Assembly (NCBI GenBank): GCA_014925825.1
Contig: JACGCK010000028.1
Location: 342,315-406,314 of the forward strand
Length of the DNA stretch: 64,000 nt
Direction of reading: 5' to 3'
Source of the DNA: Pholiota molesta
Lineage: Eukaryota > Basidiomycota > Agaricomycetes > Agaricales > Strophariaceae
Made by a program: the position numbers and the translations under genes. The notes beneath the pieces are model-generated. The model ran no database searches. It worked only from the letters and a program-made list of their open reading frames with translations, and had not been told where the DNA came from. This document shows, piece by piece, positions 11,833-21,380 of the stretch (position 1 is its first letter; every line of letters starts with the position of its first letter).

Positions 11833-12759
11833 CAATCGAGTCTCACACGTTGACACAGTTTTGCATTCCTTGCGTCGGTTAAAGTATATTCTCTATCCTC
11901 TCTTGAGTCTTGATTTCGGCGTCTCGTTCTCATATATATTATTCCTGACTCGCTCTCTGCTTGCTCCAAACGGTCACCCTCTATCCACCCATTCTTGTCG
12001 TTTAACTTGCTAGTCAAGCTTACTTGCTATATTGCTTTCTACTGTAAAATTCGATTTCATTTATACGAAGATGTTTTGCTATATACTGCTTTCTATCATT
12101 GTCGTTCCAATACATATATCACCAATCTCTGCATCATTTAGTAGAACAGCAACACAGATAGAGATTACTTAGAAGCAAATTCGAAGTCCCCTCAGAACGA
12201 ATAGTCGTAGGTCAATCGTAGGTTGGTCATAGGGAGATGTACTTTTAAGTTCCGAACGGATGTGGCAGCCAGTACAACCATCGGCAACTGCCGTCCACTT
12301 ATATCCCCTGAACTTGAACGTCTGCTCATAATTAGCAACATCGACTACAATCCTCCTACATACTCTCCGCATCTTCGCCATATCTACGCGTTTCTACATG
12401 TAATGACCACATGGTCGGTTTCACTCGATTTCTACCGGATCGCTTAACTGCTGGACATCGCCCCACCGCCAAGCATTGAAAAGGGCAAGGCTCCAGACAA
12501 TTCGCGAGTCAGTTTCGGAGCCGCTTAGAAAGTTGTCAAGAGTCAAGGCATGTCGCCAATGTGGTGTATATAATACGTCGTTGAGCGCGACTCTACACCT
12601 ATCTTACTGGTCCTGGTCCAACGTCGAAACCAACGACGCTTCTACTTTTCAGAGTTTTCTATAATTCCCACCGCTTTTTCCAAAGGTCAAAGTCAATTTT
12701 CTTGTGGTCTACTGCGGACACGAACATTAATACTTGTTCTTACCCTAATTCCAGAAATC
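11833..12759. other. Duplicated 3' flank, then intergenic DNA
   Basis: Roughly the first 450 bases mirror the flank after copy 1. The rest has no supported gene and should contain the promoter of the PARG-like gene. Confidence 0.6.
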
Positions 12760-13761
12760 ATGCCGCCAAAGGCATTCAACGCCACCAGAGCTGGCCCTTC
12801 AGCCAAAGGGTCCCTCAAGGAGATCGCAGCCGCCACTCTCCAAAAGATGGAAGAAGGAGCATACGAGCTCAACGGCACAACGTATGACCTCAAAAGCGCG
12901 CTCAAATACACTAACGAACACACCTCGTTCTACGCCGCCGACTCCAATTTACGCGAATGGTCTACCGCGAGGCGGAACGCCGATATGCCACGTGGATCGC
13001 CAGGAGGCCCGCAGATCACCACCTCTGAATGCTCTGTCCTTGTCGGGACGCGTCAATTGAAGAAAGAAGTAGATTCGGTGGAAAGTTTGGAGGATAGAAG
13101 GGTGGGCGTGCTCAATTTCGCGTCGGCGAAGAACCCAGGTGGAGGATTCATCACAGGCGCTCAAGCTCAGGTACATATACTCTGTTCGACCGTACTCATC
13201 CTTTGCTCACCGAGATAATAGGAGGAATCCATCGCCCGCTCCTCGACTATATACCCCAGTCTGCTTACCGATGCCGGGCAGCGGTTCTATCGTCCGCACA
13301 AAAAGGACCCAAAGAAGGGATATTATAGCCACGCTATGACATACTCTCCGCGCGTCCTCTTCTTCCGCTCGGATAAAGGCGACTGGCTTCCCCCCATCGA
13401 AGCCGACATCGTCACCAGCGCCGCGGTCAATGCTGGTGTCGTCCGCCGATACCTACGCCAGGGCAATAGCAGTAACAATGGCGGAGAAAGCAATAGCGCA
13501 CTGGACGAGAGCGACTTGGAAGCAGCGATGAAAGAGAGGATGGCGCGCATTTTATATCTCTTCGAACGGAATGGCGTGCGCAATGTCGTTTTGGGAAGCT
13601 TTGGGACGGGAGTGTTTAGGAATCGGGTCGAGCTCGTTGCAGGGATTTGGAAGGAACTCTTGGTTGGCGAGCAGGCGCGGTTTAGGGACTCGTTTGATAG
13701 GGTGGTGTTTGCGGTTTTGGGAACGGCTACTTTCAAGGTCTTTGAGCGGACATTCGCTTAG
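12760..13761 (+). CDS. Microbial-type poly(ADP-ribose) glycohydrolase (TIGR02452-like)
   Basis: Two exons (12760-13170, 13222-13761; 51-bp intron GTACAT...AATAG) give 316 aa. The splice joins the catalytic signature: NFASAKNPGGGFITGAQAQ from exon 1 runs into EESIARSS from exon 2. This matches the GGG-x(6-8)-QEE motif of bacterial-type PARG. Downstream are YYSHAMTYSPRVLFFR and a macrodomain-like segment (IEADIVTSAAVNAGVVRRYL, later VLGSFGTGVFRN). PARG cleaves ribose-ribose bonds in poly(ADP-ribose), with the second glutamate of QEE as the catalytic acid. Length fits the family. There is no targeting signal, so a nuclear or cytosolic site is inferred. It lies upstream of, and on the same strand as, the OYE gene. 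Confidence 0.85.
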
Positions 13762-14158
13762 GGTGATGGAGGCGGAGAGGGCGGGAAGGGTACTGAGCCT
13801 GGTCAAGATACGTCTTCATGAATGTGCCTGCATTTACATCTTATTCCTATTGTTTAAATCATCGACTGCTCACCTTGATGTCAAACTCCGATGCAATTGT
13901 TCGGCGTTTAACGTTGAACGTTGAACGTTGACTGGTGTAGGATAATTATATTCAGCGATTCCGCTCTGAAGGTCTTGCAACGTGCGTGCGCGCGCGTGAT
14001 CAATAACAAGCTACCATCATCCATCCGCTACATCAAAACTCCCATAATTTAAAAGATAACTTTAGATAAGAGACCAAGCCTCTCAAGATCAAGAAATGTC
14101 CGTACGCCGGCTACACCACCTGCCCTCACCTCGAATTCCCTCACCAAGCTAAGGGCCC
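13762..14158. other. Intergenic, short TTGAACG repeat
   Basis: Short spacer between the PARG-like and OYE genes. A GTTGAACGTTGAACGTTGA mini-repeat sits near 13911-13931. No gene is seen. Confidence 0.5.
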
Positions 14159-15507
14159 ATGTCCGCCTCCGAGTCGAAGCTCTTCGCGCCCATCAAGATC
14201 GGCGCGCACACCCTCGCGCACCGCGTCGTCCTCGCGCCGCTCACGCGCTACAAAGCGAACCCCAAGGACAACGTGCCCATCCTCCCCCTCGTGAACGAGT
14301 ACTACACCCAGCGCGCGTCATCTGCGGGCACGCTGCTGATCACGGAGTCGACGATCATATCGCGGCCGGGAGGCGGGCGGGATAACACGCCGGGGATATG
14401 GACGAAGGAGCAGATAGCGGCATGGAGAGAGGTGGGTGCAGATGCGATGTTCGTGGTTGTTGCAGGCCGCTGATGCTGAGGGGGGTGTAGATCGTGGACA
14501 GCGTCCACGCGCAGGGGTCCTTCATCTACCTCCAGATCCGCGCCATGGGCCGCGGCGCCGACGCCGCCGAGCTCGCCGCCAAAGGCCTCGACCTCGTCGG
14601 CCCCTCCGCGATCCCCATCACCAACCGCCCCGCGCCCCGCGCGCTCACCGTGCCGGAAATACAGCAGTATGTGGAGGACTTTGGTAGGGCGGCGAAGAAT
14701 GCGGTGGACGAGGCGGGGTTCGACGGGGTGGAGCTGCATTTTGCGAATGGGTACCTTGTGGATCAGTTTTTGCAGGATGTGAGTAATCAGAGGGAGGACG
14801 ATTATGGAGGGAGTGTGGAGAGAAGGAGTCGGTTTGCGTTGGAGACTGTGGATCGGGTCGTGCAGGCTGTTGGTGAGGAGAGGATTGGGGTGCGGTTGAG
14901 TCCGTGGAGTATCTTCCTTGGTCTGTTGCCCTTATATTTTTCACAAATGGGTTTGATAACTGATGTTTTTATTTTACATTTATTTTATTCTAGATATGGG
15001 GATGAAAGACCCCATCCCTCAATTCACGCATATCATTCAGTCGCTCAAAGACAGTCACCCGAATCTCGCATTCCTCCATCTCGTCGAGCCTCGCATCGCG
15101 GGCGCCGGAGATGCAGACAAGTCGCACTCCGAAGTCCCTGAATCCAATGACGTTTTCCGCAAGATATGGGCTCCCAAGCCACTCATTACGGCTGGTGGAT
15201 TTACGAGAGAATCCGCTATCAAGCGGGCGGATGAAGAAGGAGACTTGATCGCCTTTGGGCGACTCTTTATTTCTAACGTACGTTTCCAAATTGATTTCAG
15301 AACTACATGCTCGAAGCTGATTGGATGGTTTGGATGTTATTGTCGTTCGTTCTGCAGCCTGACCTTCCATTGCGCTTGAAGCATGATATCCCGCTCACAC
15401 GACCTGATCGAAAAACTTTCTACGTTCCGGGAACACAAGAAGGGACGGAAGTTGGGTACACGGACTATCCTTTCGCGGAAGAGCTGAAGGGCGTTGGTAA
15501 ACCTTAG
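14159..15507 (+). CDS. Old Yellow Enzyme family NADH:flavin oxidoreductase
   Basis: Four exons (14159-14431, 14491-14908, 14994-15277, 15358-15507) join in frame to 374 aa. Introns are 59, 85 and 80 bp. Family marks are the N-terminal FAPIKIGAHTLAHRVVLAPL strand with the LAPLTRYKA turn, then FIYLQIRAMGRGAD. The active-site strand HFANGYLVDQFLQD carries the His and Asn that hold the phenolic or enone substrate. It is followed by SNQREDDYGGSVERR, and the FMN-binding end has PLITAGGFTRESA and LIAFGRLFISN. OYEs reduce activated C=C bonds with an FMN cofactor and NAD(P)H. A soluble cytosolic enzyme is expected. The natural substrate cannot be read from the sequence. The third exon joins at SPW-NMGMKDPIPQF, a typical OYE stretch, which supports that splice. 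Confidence 0.9.
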
Positions 15508-16240
15508 AAAGGTTTAGATGCTATACCTCATAGCGGATATGTATATTTAACGTAACGACTCTCACAGGACTGACCAAGAGAAGTTCAGATTATGTAGATA
15601 TAGATTGTAGGAATGATGAATACCAAATGCTGCATGCGGTCGTGCTAGAGGAAAGGCTGCGACACACGCTTGGAAACAAGTAAGTATAGTAACAAGACCT
15701 ATCGAAGGGACCCACAATAAATAAATGTATGAAAAGTTCTAAATTCGAGAGCTCGCCGAACATGAGGCTTGACGAGGGCGGCACGAGGTAGTTTTGCCGT
15801 TTTTCTTTCGCCTCAGCGTGAGATGCCCGTAACATTCTTTGACATGATTGGATTTAAAAAGCCAAAATTCATGCATAAGCCTGGCATCAGAATAGGTTGG
15901 GAGCAGATCGTGTGCTCCTGACTCCTCTTACCAGACCGACTGCGGACGAACTCGCAACAAAGGACATCCAACAATCACAAATAGGCGCCCATAGCGAACC
16001 CTCATTGGACACTTCGACTTCGGGTATTGAAATACTTCTAACACGTGTAGGGAATCCAGCATCACCCCGGACCGCCACACATAGGATATCCCAGCACAGC
16101 CGGATGGCGTTACGCGCTTCTTGTCCGGATACCTTTATCACACACCAAATCTGACTTTTCCTTGTTCTCCTTCCTTACCCTTCCTACCACCGACGTGGGC
16201 ACTTTCCCTCAGCAAATCCCAGCCCCCGACCCCCGTGTTC
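15508..16240. other. Intergenic, no gene seen
   Basis: Convergent or overlapping short frames on both strands without motifs. The last 150 bases are pyrimidine-rich and lead to the start codon of the BTB gene. Confidence 0.6.
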
Positions 16241-17238
16241 ATGATGACTATGCCCCCTCGCCGCAGCGACAGCATTTCATTTCTTCAACGCCATACAAAA
16301 TACTATATTGACGCGGCAGATCTTCACATTGTGGTAGGCTTCATATTTCGACGTGTATCACAGTGAAAGCTCATGCTAACACACTACATTTTCCCCCATT
16401 TCTTCAGACGAACGACACCTTATTCCGCGTGCATGGATACTTCTTCTCGCGAGAATCCTCTTTTTTCAATAAAAAGCTCAACCCTGCGTCTCCCGGCGAC
16501 GTCAGAGAGGGCACGAACGACAACGATCCAGTTGTCCTCAAGGACGTGAGCTCGGACGAGTTCGCGAAGCTGCTATGGGTATTCTACAATCCGTGTGTCC
16601 TCATCTTGTTTTCCACCTACCTACTTCGACTCATTTCCACGCAGAAAATACTCGCTATACGAAGCCAGTGTCGATGACTGGCACTGCATACTCAACCTCG
16701 CCGACAAATGGGATTTCAACGAGGTCAAAGAGCTTGCAGTACGCGAGCTCCAGAAGAAGCCGGAGCTCGACATCCTCAACAAGATGGCCCTGTACGAGAA
16801 GTACAAGGTCAACAAGAGGCACCTTGTGCCCCTCTACGCCGCGCTTTGCAAGCGCGACATCCCGCTGAGCCTCGAAGAGGCCCAGATCATCGGTATGGAG
16901 GCAGCTATCCTCGTCAACACCGCGCGCGAGCGCCTCCGCGCCAACCCTTCCGACGGCGGCCGGAGTCCGCTGCCCCAGGGCCTGGAAGAGGTCGACGTGT
17001 TCCGCGCACTCGAGACGGAAATGGGCATCGAAGCAGGCTCAACGGAGAAGTTCCGACAGGAGAATCCGGCTTCGGCAGGAGGCTCGCGTACGTTCTATCC
17101 TCCCCTTGTTTTTACTTATCGCTGATCTTCGTGTTTCTTGTTACAGCTGTTGAGCGGGAGGGCAACTCCAGACTTGGCAAGTTCCCAGTACCACCACTCA
17201 ACGGGAAGAAAAACGCACGAGGCGGAGGACCCAAGTAG
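16241..17238 (+). CDS. BTB/POZ domain protein
   Basis: Four exons (16241-16333, 16408-16592, 16645-17087, 17147-17238) give 270 aa with every splice phase consistent. The BTB domain covers about residues 15-95: HTKYYIDAADLHIV, then TNDTLFRVHGYFFSRESSFF after the first intron, then DEFAKLLWVFYNP. The second half has the fungal BTB C-terminal pattern (SVDDWHCILNLADKWDF, EVKELAVREL, LVPLYAALCKRDIPLSLEEA, GMEAAILV). The tail is basic and Gly/Pro-rich. The first intron falls in the same place as in the BTB gene at 18 kb, so the two are paralogues. Inferred role: a protein-interaction adaptor, possibly for Cullin-3 ubiquitin ligase. No DNA-binding domain is visible. Confidence 0.85.
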
Positions 17239-18043
17239 ATCGTGCTCGCGGAAGGACCTCCCTGTTTTGACTATTTTTTTGTGAATTCTCGGTGTATTGT
17301 ATATGGCCCTGTACATTTGTATAAATTCTTGAAGTATCTTGTAATCGTCTGTATTGAAATGACCTGTATCGACTTGTGCATAACCTTTCTTGGGTTGAAT
17401 TGGGGTTGAGGGTATCAGTGGATGAGCTCCGAGCTTCAATGCTGTCTGTCACTGCACGCAGTTAAGGTATTGATGGATTGTGATCCCCTGAAGAATTATT
17501 AAATCCCAGTAGTGAATCCGCTATCTAGCTTCAGTTCCAATATCACTTGGTGTACCTAAAATGCACTGCGAGTTATCACTTTAGCACAGGGTTCGGGAGA
17601 AAGCCGCTGCGCTGCGCATCGCCTTTCACTTTTCGGGCCGTCAACGATATTTAGCGAGCCTCGCTCTTGACAAAAACGGCCATGTCGTGTAATCGCCGTC
17701 CCCGCCACATTGTGTTTGCACCAGCCGAAACTACCTCAGAACAATGCGAGGGGACAATGACACATCAGTCGACAATCCAGAGGCGGCGCCCTAGCGCACA
17801 ATGGACGAAGCTTACCGACGCGGCTTTGTCCCGTAGAAGCCAACTACCGCCGCAGACCGCCGCCGGTTATGCTCAGATGCCTCATGTCGATCGGGAAGGG
17901 TGCGAGAACACCGACAACGTGGTGATACACGTGTTGGCTTGGATTACACAAAAGCAGCGCTTTTCGTGACAGAGATACTGCACTACAATCCCCTCTCCCT
18001 CCTCTCGTAACGACCTCCCCCACGTCTTCCGTCTCCGGCGCTA
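17239..18043. other. Intergenic between two BTB genes
   Basis: No supported gene. The GC-richer middle (17600-17980) has one short plus-strand frame lacking motifs. Confidence 0.6.
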
Positions 18044-19300
18044 ATGGCTCTGCTCGCTGATCACAGTTTCATGACGTTAACTCGTCACCATGAATACTAC
18101 ATCCCTAGCGCTGACCTGTCCATTCTTGTGAGTTCCCCCCCTAAGTTACTGTTTCACGGTTCGAATGCTTATGGACGATCGGGGCGATAGGTTGAGAATG
18201 TTCAGTTTAGAGTCCACAAATTTTTCTTCGAACGGGAATCTCATTATTTCGCGGCACGACTATCGACTCCAGCAACACCTGGCACGGCACTGCAAGGATC
18301 AGGAGACGGCAACGCCATCAAGCTGGATGGTCTAACAGTAGACGAGTTTGCCCGCTTTCTGTGGGTCTTCTACAACCGGTGCGTACACGGCCTTCCAGCA
18401 TGGATTTGACGGGGCAGCGACTGATCCTCGACCTGATATCAGAAAATACTCAATATACGACGCCGACACCGAGGACTGGGCGTCGATCCTGACGCTCGCG
18501 CACCGCTGGGGCTTCCCGGAGGTCAAAAGCCTCGCCGTGCGCGAGCTCGAGCGGAAGGAGCTCCCCGACGTGAAGCGCATCAAGCTCTACCACGACACCG
18601 CGGTCGACCGCGCGCTCCTCGTCCCGCGCTACGCGGCGCTCTGCGCGCGCGACGCGCCCCTCTCGCTCGCGGAGGGCCGCGACCTCGGCATGGAGACGAC
18701 GCTGATGATCGCGCGCGGGCGCGAGGAGGCGCGCGCGGGCGCGAGGAGGCGCGCGCGGGGCGCACGCCGGGCGGCGCGCGCAGCCCGCTGACGCCGACGC
18801 TGCACGGCGCGGACCTGCACGCGTTCGTGCGCGAGCTGTTCGAGATCGGCGCGGAGCCCGCGCCGGAGGCGGAGGCGGAGGCGGCGCCGCCCTATATCCC
18901 AGGTGCATTGGTAGCGCAACAGTCATCGCTGGCGGGTGGGCACGCAGGGCTGACGGATTCTGTTTTCACAGCTGAATTCGCGCACGGAACCCCCGTCGGT
19001 AACGGTAACGGCAAGGCCGGAGACCCCGACCCCGAACTCGACGCAGAAGACACCGCCAGCGCCGCGCCCGCAGAAGGAGACCAAGCCGGCGGCGGCGAAG
19101 GCGGCCGGGGGGGCAACAACAAAAAAGGGAAAGGCGGCAACGGCGCAACAACAGACAAAGGCGACTCCAAAGCCGGAGACGCCGGTGCAGGAAACGACGT
19201 CGTCCCCGATACACCCTCTGGCAGAGGAGGCAACAAAAACAACAACAACAACAACAACAACAACAGCAACAAAGGAGGCAACAAGCGAGGGAAACAATGA
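18044..19300 (+). CDS. BTB/POZ domain protein with Asn/Gly/Lys-rich tail (20-bp duplication inside)
   Basis: Exons 18044-18127, 18191-18378, 18443-18902 and 18972-19300 are predicted. The BTB part reads HHEYYIPSADLSIL, then VQFRVHKFFFERESHYF, then FARFLWVFYNR. The C-terminal half has DTEDWASILTLAHRWGFPEV and LLVPRYAALCARDAPLSLAEG. A perfect 20-bp tandem duplication at 18719-18758 throws the frame. Removing one copy on paper restores a path through RTPGGARSPLTPTLHG to FVRELFEIGAEPAP and gives a phase-consistent last intron. The final exon is low complexity, with a run of Asn coded by AAC repeats, ending in GGNKRGKQ. Another frame of the same exon (Thr/Lys-rich, open to 19532) is also possible, so the C-terminus is uncertain. 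Sister of the gene at 16.2 kb. Confidence 0.7.
18719..18758 (+). repeat. Perfect 20-bp tandem duplication in a BTB exon
   Basis: Two identical head-to-tail 20-mers, GCGCGAGGAGGCGCGCGCGG, lie in GC-rich coding sequence. The unit length is not a multiple of three, so the duplication shifts the frame. Confidence 0.95.
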
Positions 19301-19768
19301 GCCTTTGGTCGCTGTGTCGCCGGTCACTGGTAGCGGAACGGGCCTGGCGACGCCCCCGGATTCAACACCACCCCTTCATATCACTACGGACACGACTGCC
19401 ACTGGGAATGGGACGGCGGACGACAGTGGCAAGCTGCCTTCCTCATTTTTCGGTGACCTGGCATCAGGTTTCACCGGGAATAGGAACGGCTCCGCCTCTG
19501 CGTCGATTTTCGGAGGCCTGAATTTTAGTTAGTCCCAGCTGTATTGTGTAGTTATTTAGTGTATTGTCAAGTCTACGCAAATGCAGTCTTCCATGTAAAA
19601 ATGTTGATGTATCTGTAATCTACTTGCCTTTCTTGTGCCTTTCACTTACATTATGAAAGCGACAGTCAAGCAGCGGTCAAAGCAGCGCACCGTCTACTTA
19701 GAGGCCGCGGCAGGAGCGGGCCGAACACATCAAAACGCACCCACCCGCTTACCTAACCCACCAACAAT
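19301..19768. other. 3' flank of the BTB gene and promoter of the next gene
   Basis: May contain extra coding sequence of the BTB gene in the alternative frame that stays open to 19532. Otherwise nothing is seen. Confidence 0.5.
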
Positions 19769-20230
19769 GCACTTCAGCCCGTACCTCCCGCACGTCCTCG
19801 CCTCCCTCGCGCTCACCTCCATCTCCATCCACCTCGTCGGCCGGCGGCGCGCCATCGAGGACGAGCGCGCGCGCGCCGCCGCGCAGCTCTCCATCCTCTC
19901 TTCGATCCGGGAGCAGCTCAAGGGCGAGGCGCCGCTCTCCGAGGCGGAGCTCGGGCGGCTGAAGCGGCTCGCGCGGGCGTCGGCGGGTGGTGGGGGGGAG
20001 GGAGGGGATGGGGTGGGGATGGGGATGGGGTGGGGGAGGTGAGGAGGGTGCCGTGGGGGGAGGTGTTCCGCGGGAAGGGGCCGGCGAGTGGGGAGCGGGA
20101 GCTGAGCAAGTGGGATAGGCGGGACTTGGAGACGCGTGAGTTACAGCTGTTGTTTTTTTCTTTGGGGGATGTGCATTGCTGATTCTTTTGACACTGACAC
20201 ACTGTAGTGCGGAAGGAGCTGGAGGAGTAG
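19769..20230 (+). CDS. Small membrane-anchored protein, unknown function (frame break in G-run)
   Basis: The ATG at 19769 opens a protein with an N-terminal hydrophobic helix (HVLASLALTSISIHLVG) and an Arg/Glu-rich helix (AIEDERARAAAQLSILSSI). The frame stops at 20042 inside a long run of G-rich repeats. In another frame the stretch VPWGEVFRGKG and SKWDRRDLET follows, and a 71-bp intron (20136-20206, GTGAGT...TGTAG) joins it to LRKELEE and a stop at 20230. The two halves fit one protein of about 120 aa with a single membrane anchor and a charged soluble tail. The G-rich tract at 19980-20050 is where the frame is lost. This kind of short protein occurs in basidiomycetes, but I cannot assign a function. 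Confidence 0.55.
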
Positions 20231-20748
20231 TGGTGTTGCCCTTGTATACCTTGGACAGGATGGCAACACTTCGACTTCCTTCGATGCCAGCTTTCGTGTG
20301 CCGCATATCATTCTTGCATTCGCGCTGACGTGTAGCATGCCATTGGCATGCCATCTCTCCACCCTACATCAACCAAAAGACATCTCTGCGCAAGTACGGG
20401 ATGATTTCGCGTTGGTCAGGTATCAAAATCAAGGACGGCGGAGCACCCAGAAGCAGTTGTATAGATGGAATTCAAATCGTGGTTCATAAAGTACAGATGC
20501 GTGAAAGTACAACTAATATAGTTCTGGAGTGCAGATGGGGGGCTCCTTCCCCGAAGCAAAAGTGAATCATGGCTCAAGACATAAACATGTCGATAACTGT
20601 AAGCACGCTGCCAATAGCGACTGCCTGACGTGTGGGGGGCGCGGCAAAATTTCTGGCAGCGAATTCGAATGAATAGGGTAAATAGAGAGGCGGTGTTGAG
20701 GCCGGGGACCGCGCTAGTTGCGACTAGGGTGTCGAATGAGGGATAACA
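20231..20748. other. Convergent intergenic region
   Basis: Lies between the stops of a plus-strand and a minus-strand gene. No gene is seen. Confidence 0.55.
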
Positions 20749-21380
20749 TCATGACTGTAGCGGGACGAGCGTTGGAGCCGCATCGACGGAAGGCGTTGAT
20801 GATGTTGGTAGTGCCAGTTTCACCTGCGGGCGTGCTGTCGGGGGGTATGCGACGGGCAATGCACGGGCTATTCCCGTCGCTGGTGCACTACCGTGTGAAC
20901 AAGAACAGGGCGTAGATGTAGGAGTTGCGCCCTTGTACCAGTCGTTGATGAGCCATTCCTAGTCGAGAGAACGAGGCCTTCATGAGATCGAAGTGTCGCG
21001 GATGAAAGAAGAGCCCCACTCACCAGACCGTGCGGGGTGTCTGTCTTCTCAGCGACACCGCGCCTCCCGCCGCCCCAATGCGGACCGTTGACCGCCATGT
21101 CGAGGCTGTCGATGAACAGGCTCCACAGGGCGAGGATGAGCAACGCGACCGCAAACGCCTTCAGGAACCGCTTCAATGGCGTTTCGCGCTGCAGAACGAG
21201 GACCGTCACGGGCGGCGGGAGGCCGGGCGCCACGGTGTGGTAGGAGTGGTGGTGGTGCGGGGCGTAGGGGGGCGGGGGCGGTGGGGGCGGCGACAGCGGT
21301 GCGGCGGGGTTCTGCGCTGTGGGGCTCTTGAGCGGGGACCGTTCGCCGGACGTGTTTTGGTCATCGTCGACGACGATCAT
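20749..21380 (-). CDS. Small single-pass membrane protein, resembles the N-terminal exon of the DUF7330-like genes
   Basis: Two exons on the minus strand (21380-21024 and 20958-20749; intron GTGAGT...GACTAG, phase 0) give 188 aa. The N-terminal half is Pro/His-rich and cytosol-like, with a run of eight or so prolines. One membrane helix follows, in FAVALLILALWSLFIDSL. The second exon is short and Pro/Thr/Ala-rich (EWLINDWYKG, then low complexity). The plan is that of exon 1 in the genes at 27571 and 30364: a proline-rich tail, basic residues, one helix. The start MIVVDDDQ is close to MIVLEDTP of the gene at 30364. The beta-rich ectodomain of those genes is missing, so this may be a truncated relative. 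The function is unknown. Confidence 0.5.

Larger units (their letters stand above)
8250..12300. repeat. About 2.05-kb direct tandem duplication
   Basis: Unit 1 (about 8250-10270) and unit 2 (about 10271-12300) match along the promoter-proximal sequence (ACCCTGGCCGCGTGTCGTCC at about 8261 and 10281), the whole gene, its last intron and several hundred bases of 3' flank. The duplication therefore includes a gene with its own control regions. Unit 2 has more indels in coding sequence. Confidence 0.85.

Noticed and set aside
18450..18926. Antisense Arg/Ala/Pro-rich frames over the BTB exon
   Set aside because: Shadows of a GC-rich coding exon; the plus-strand BTB motifs are clear.
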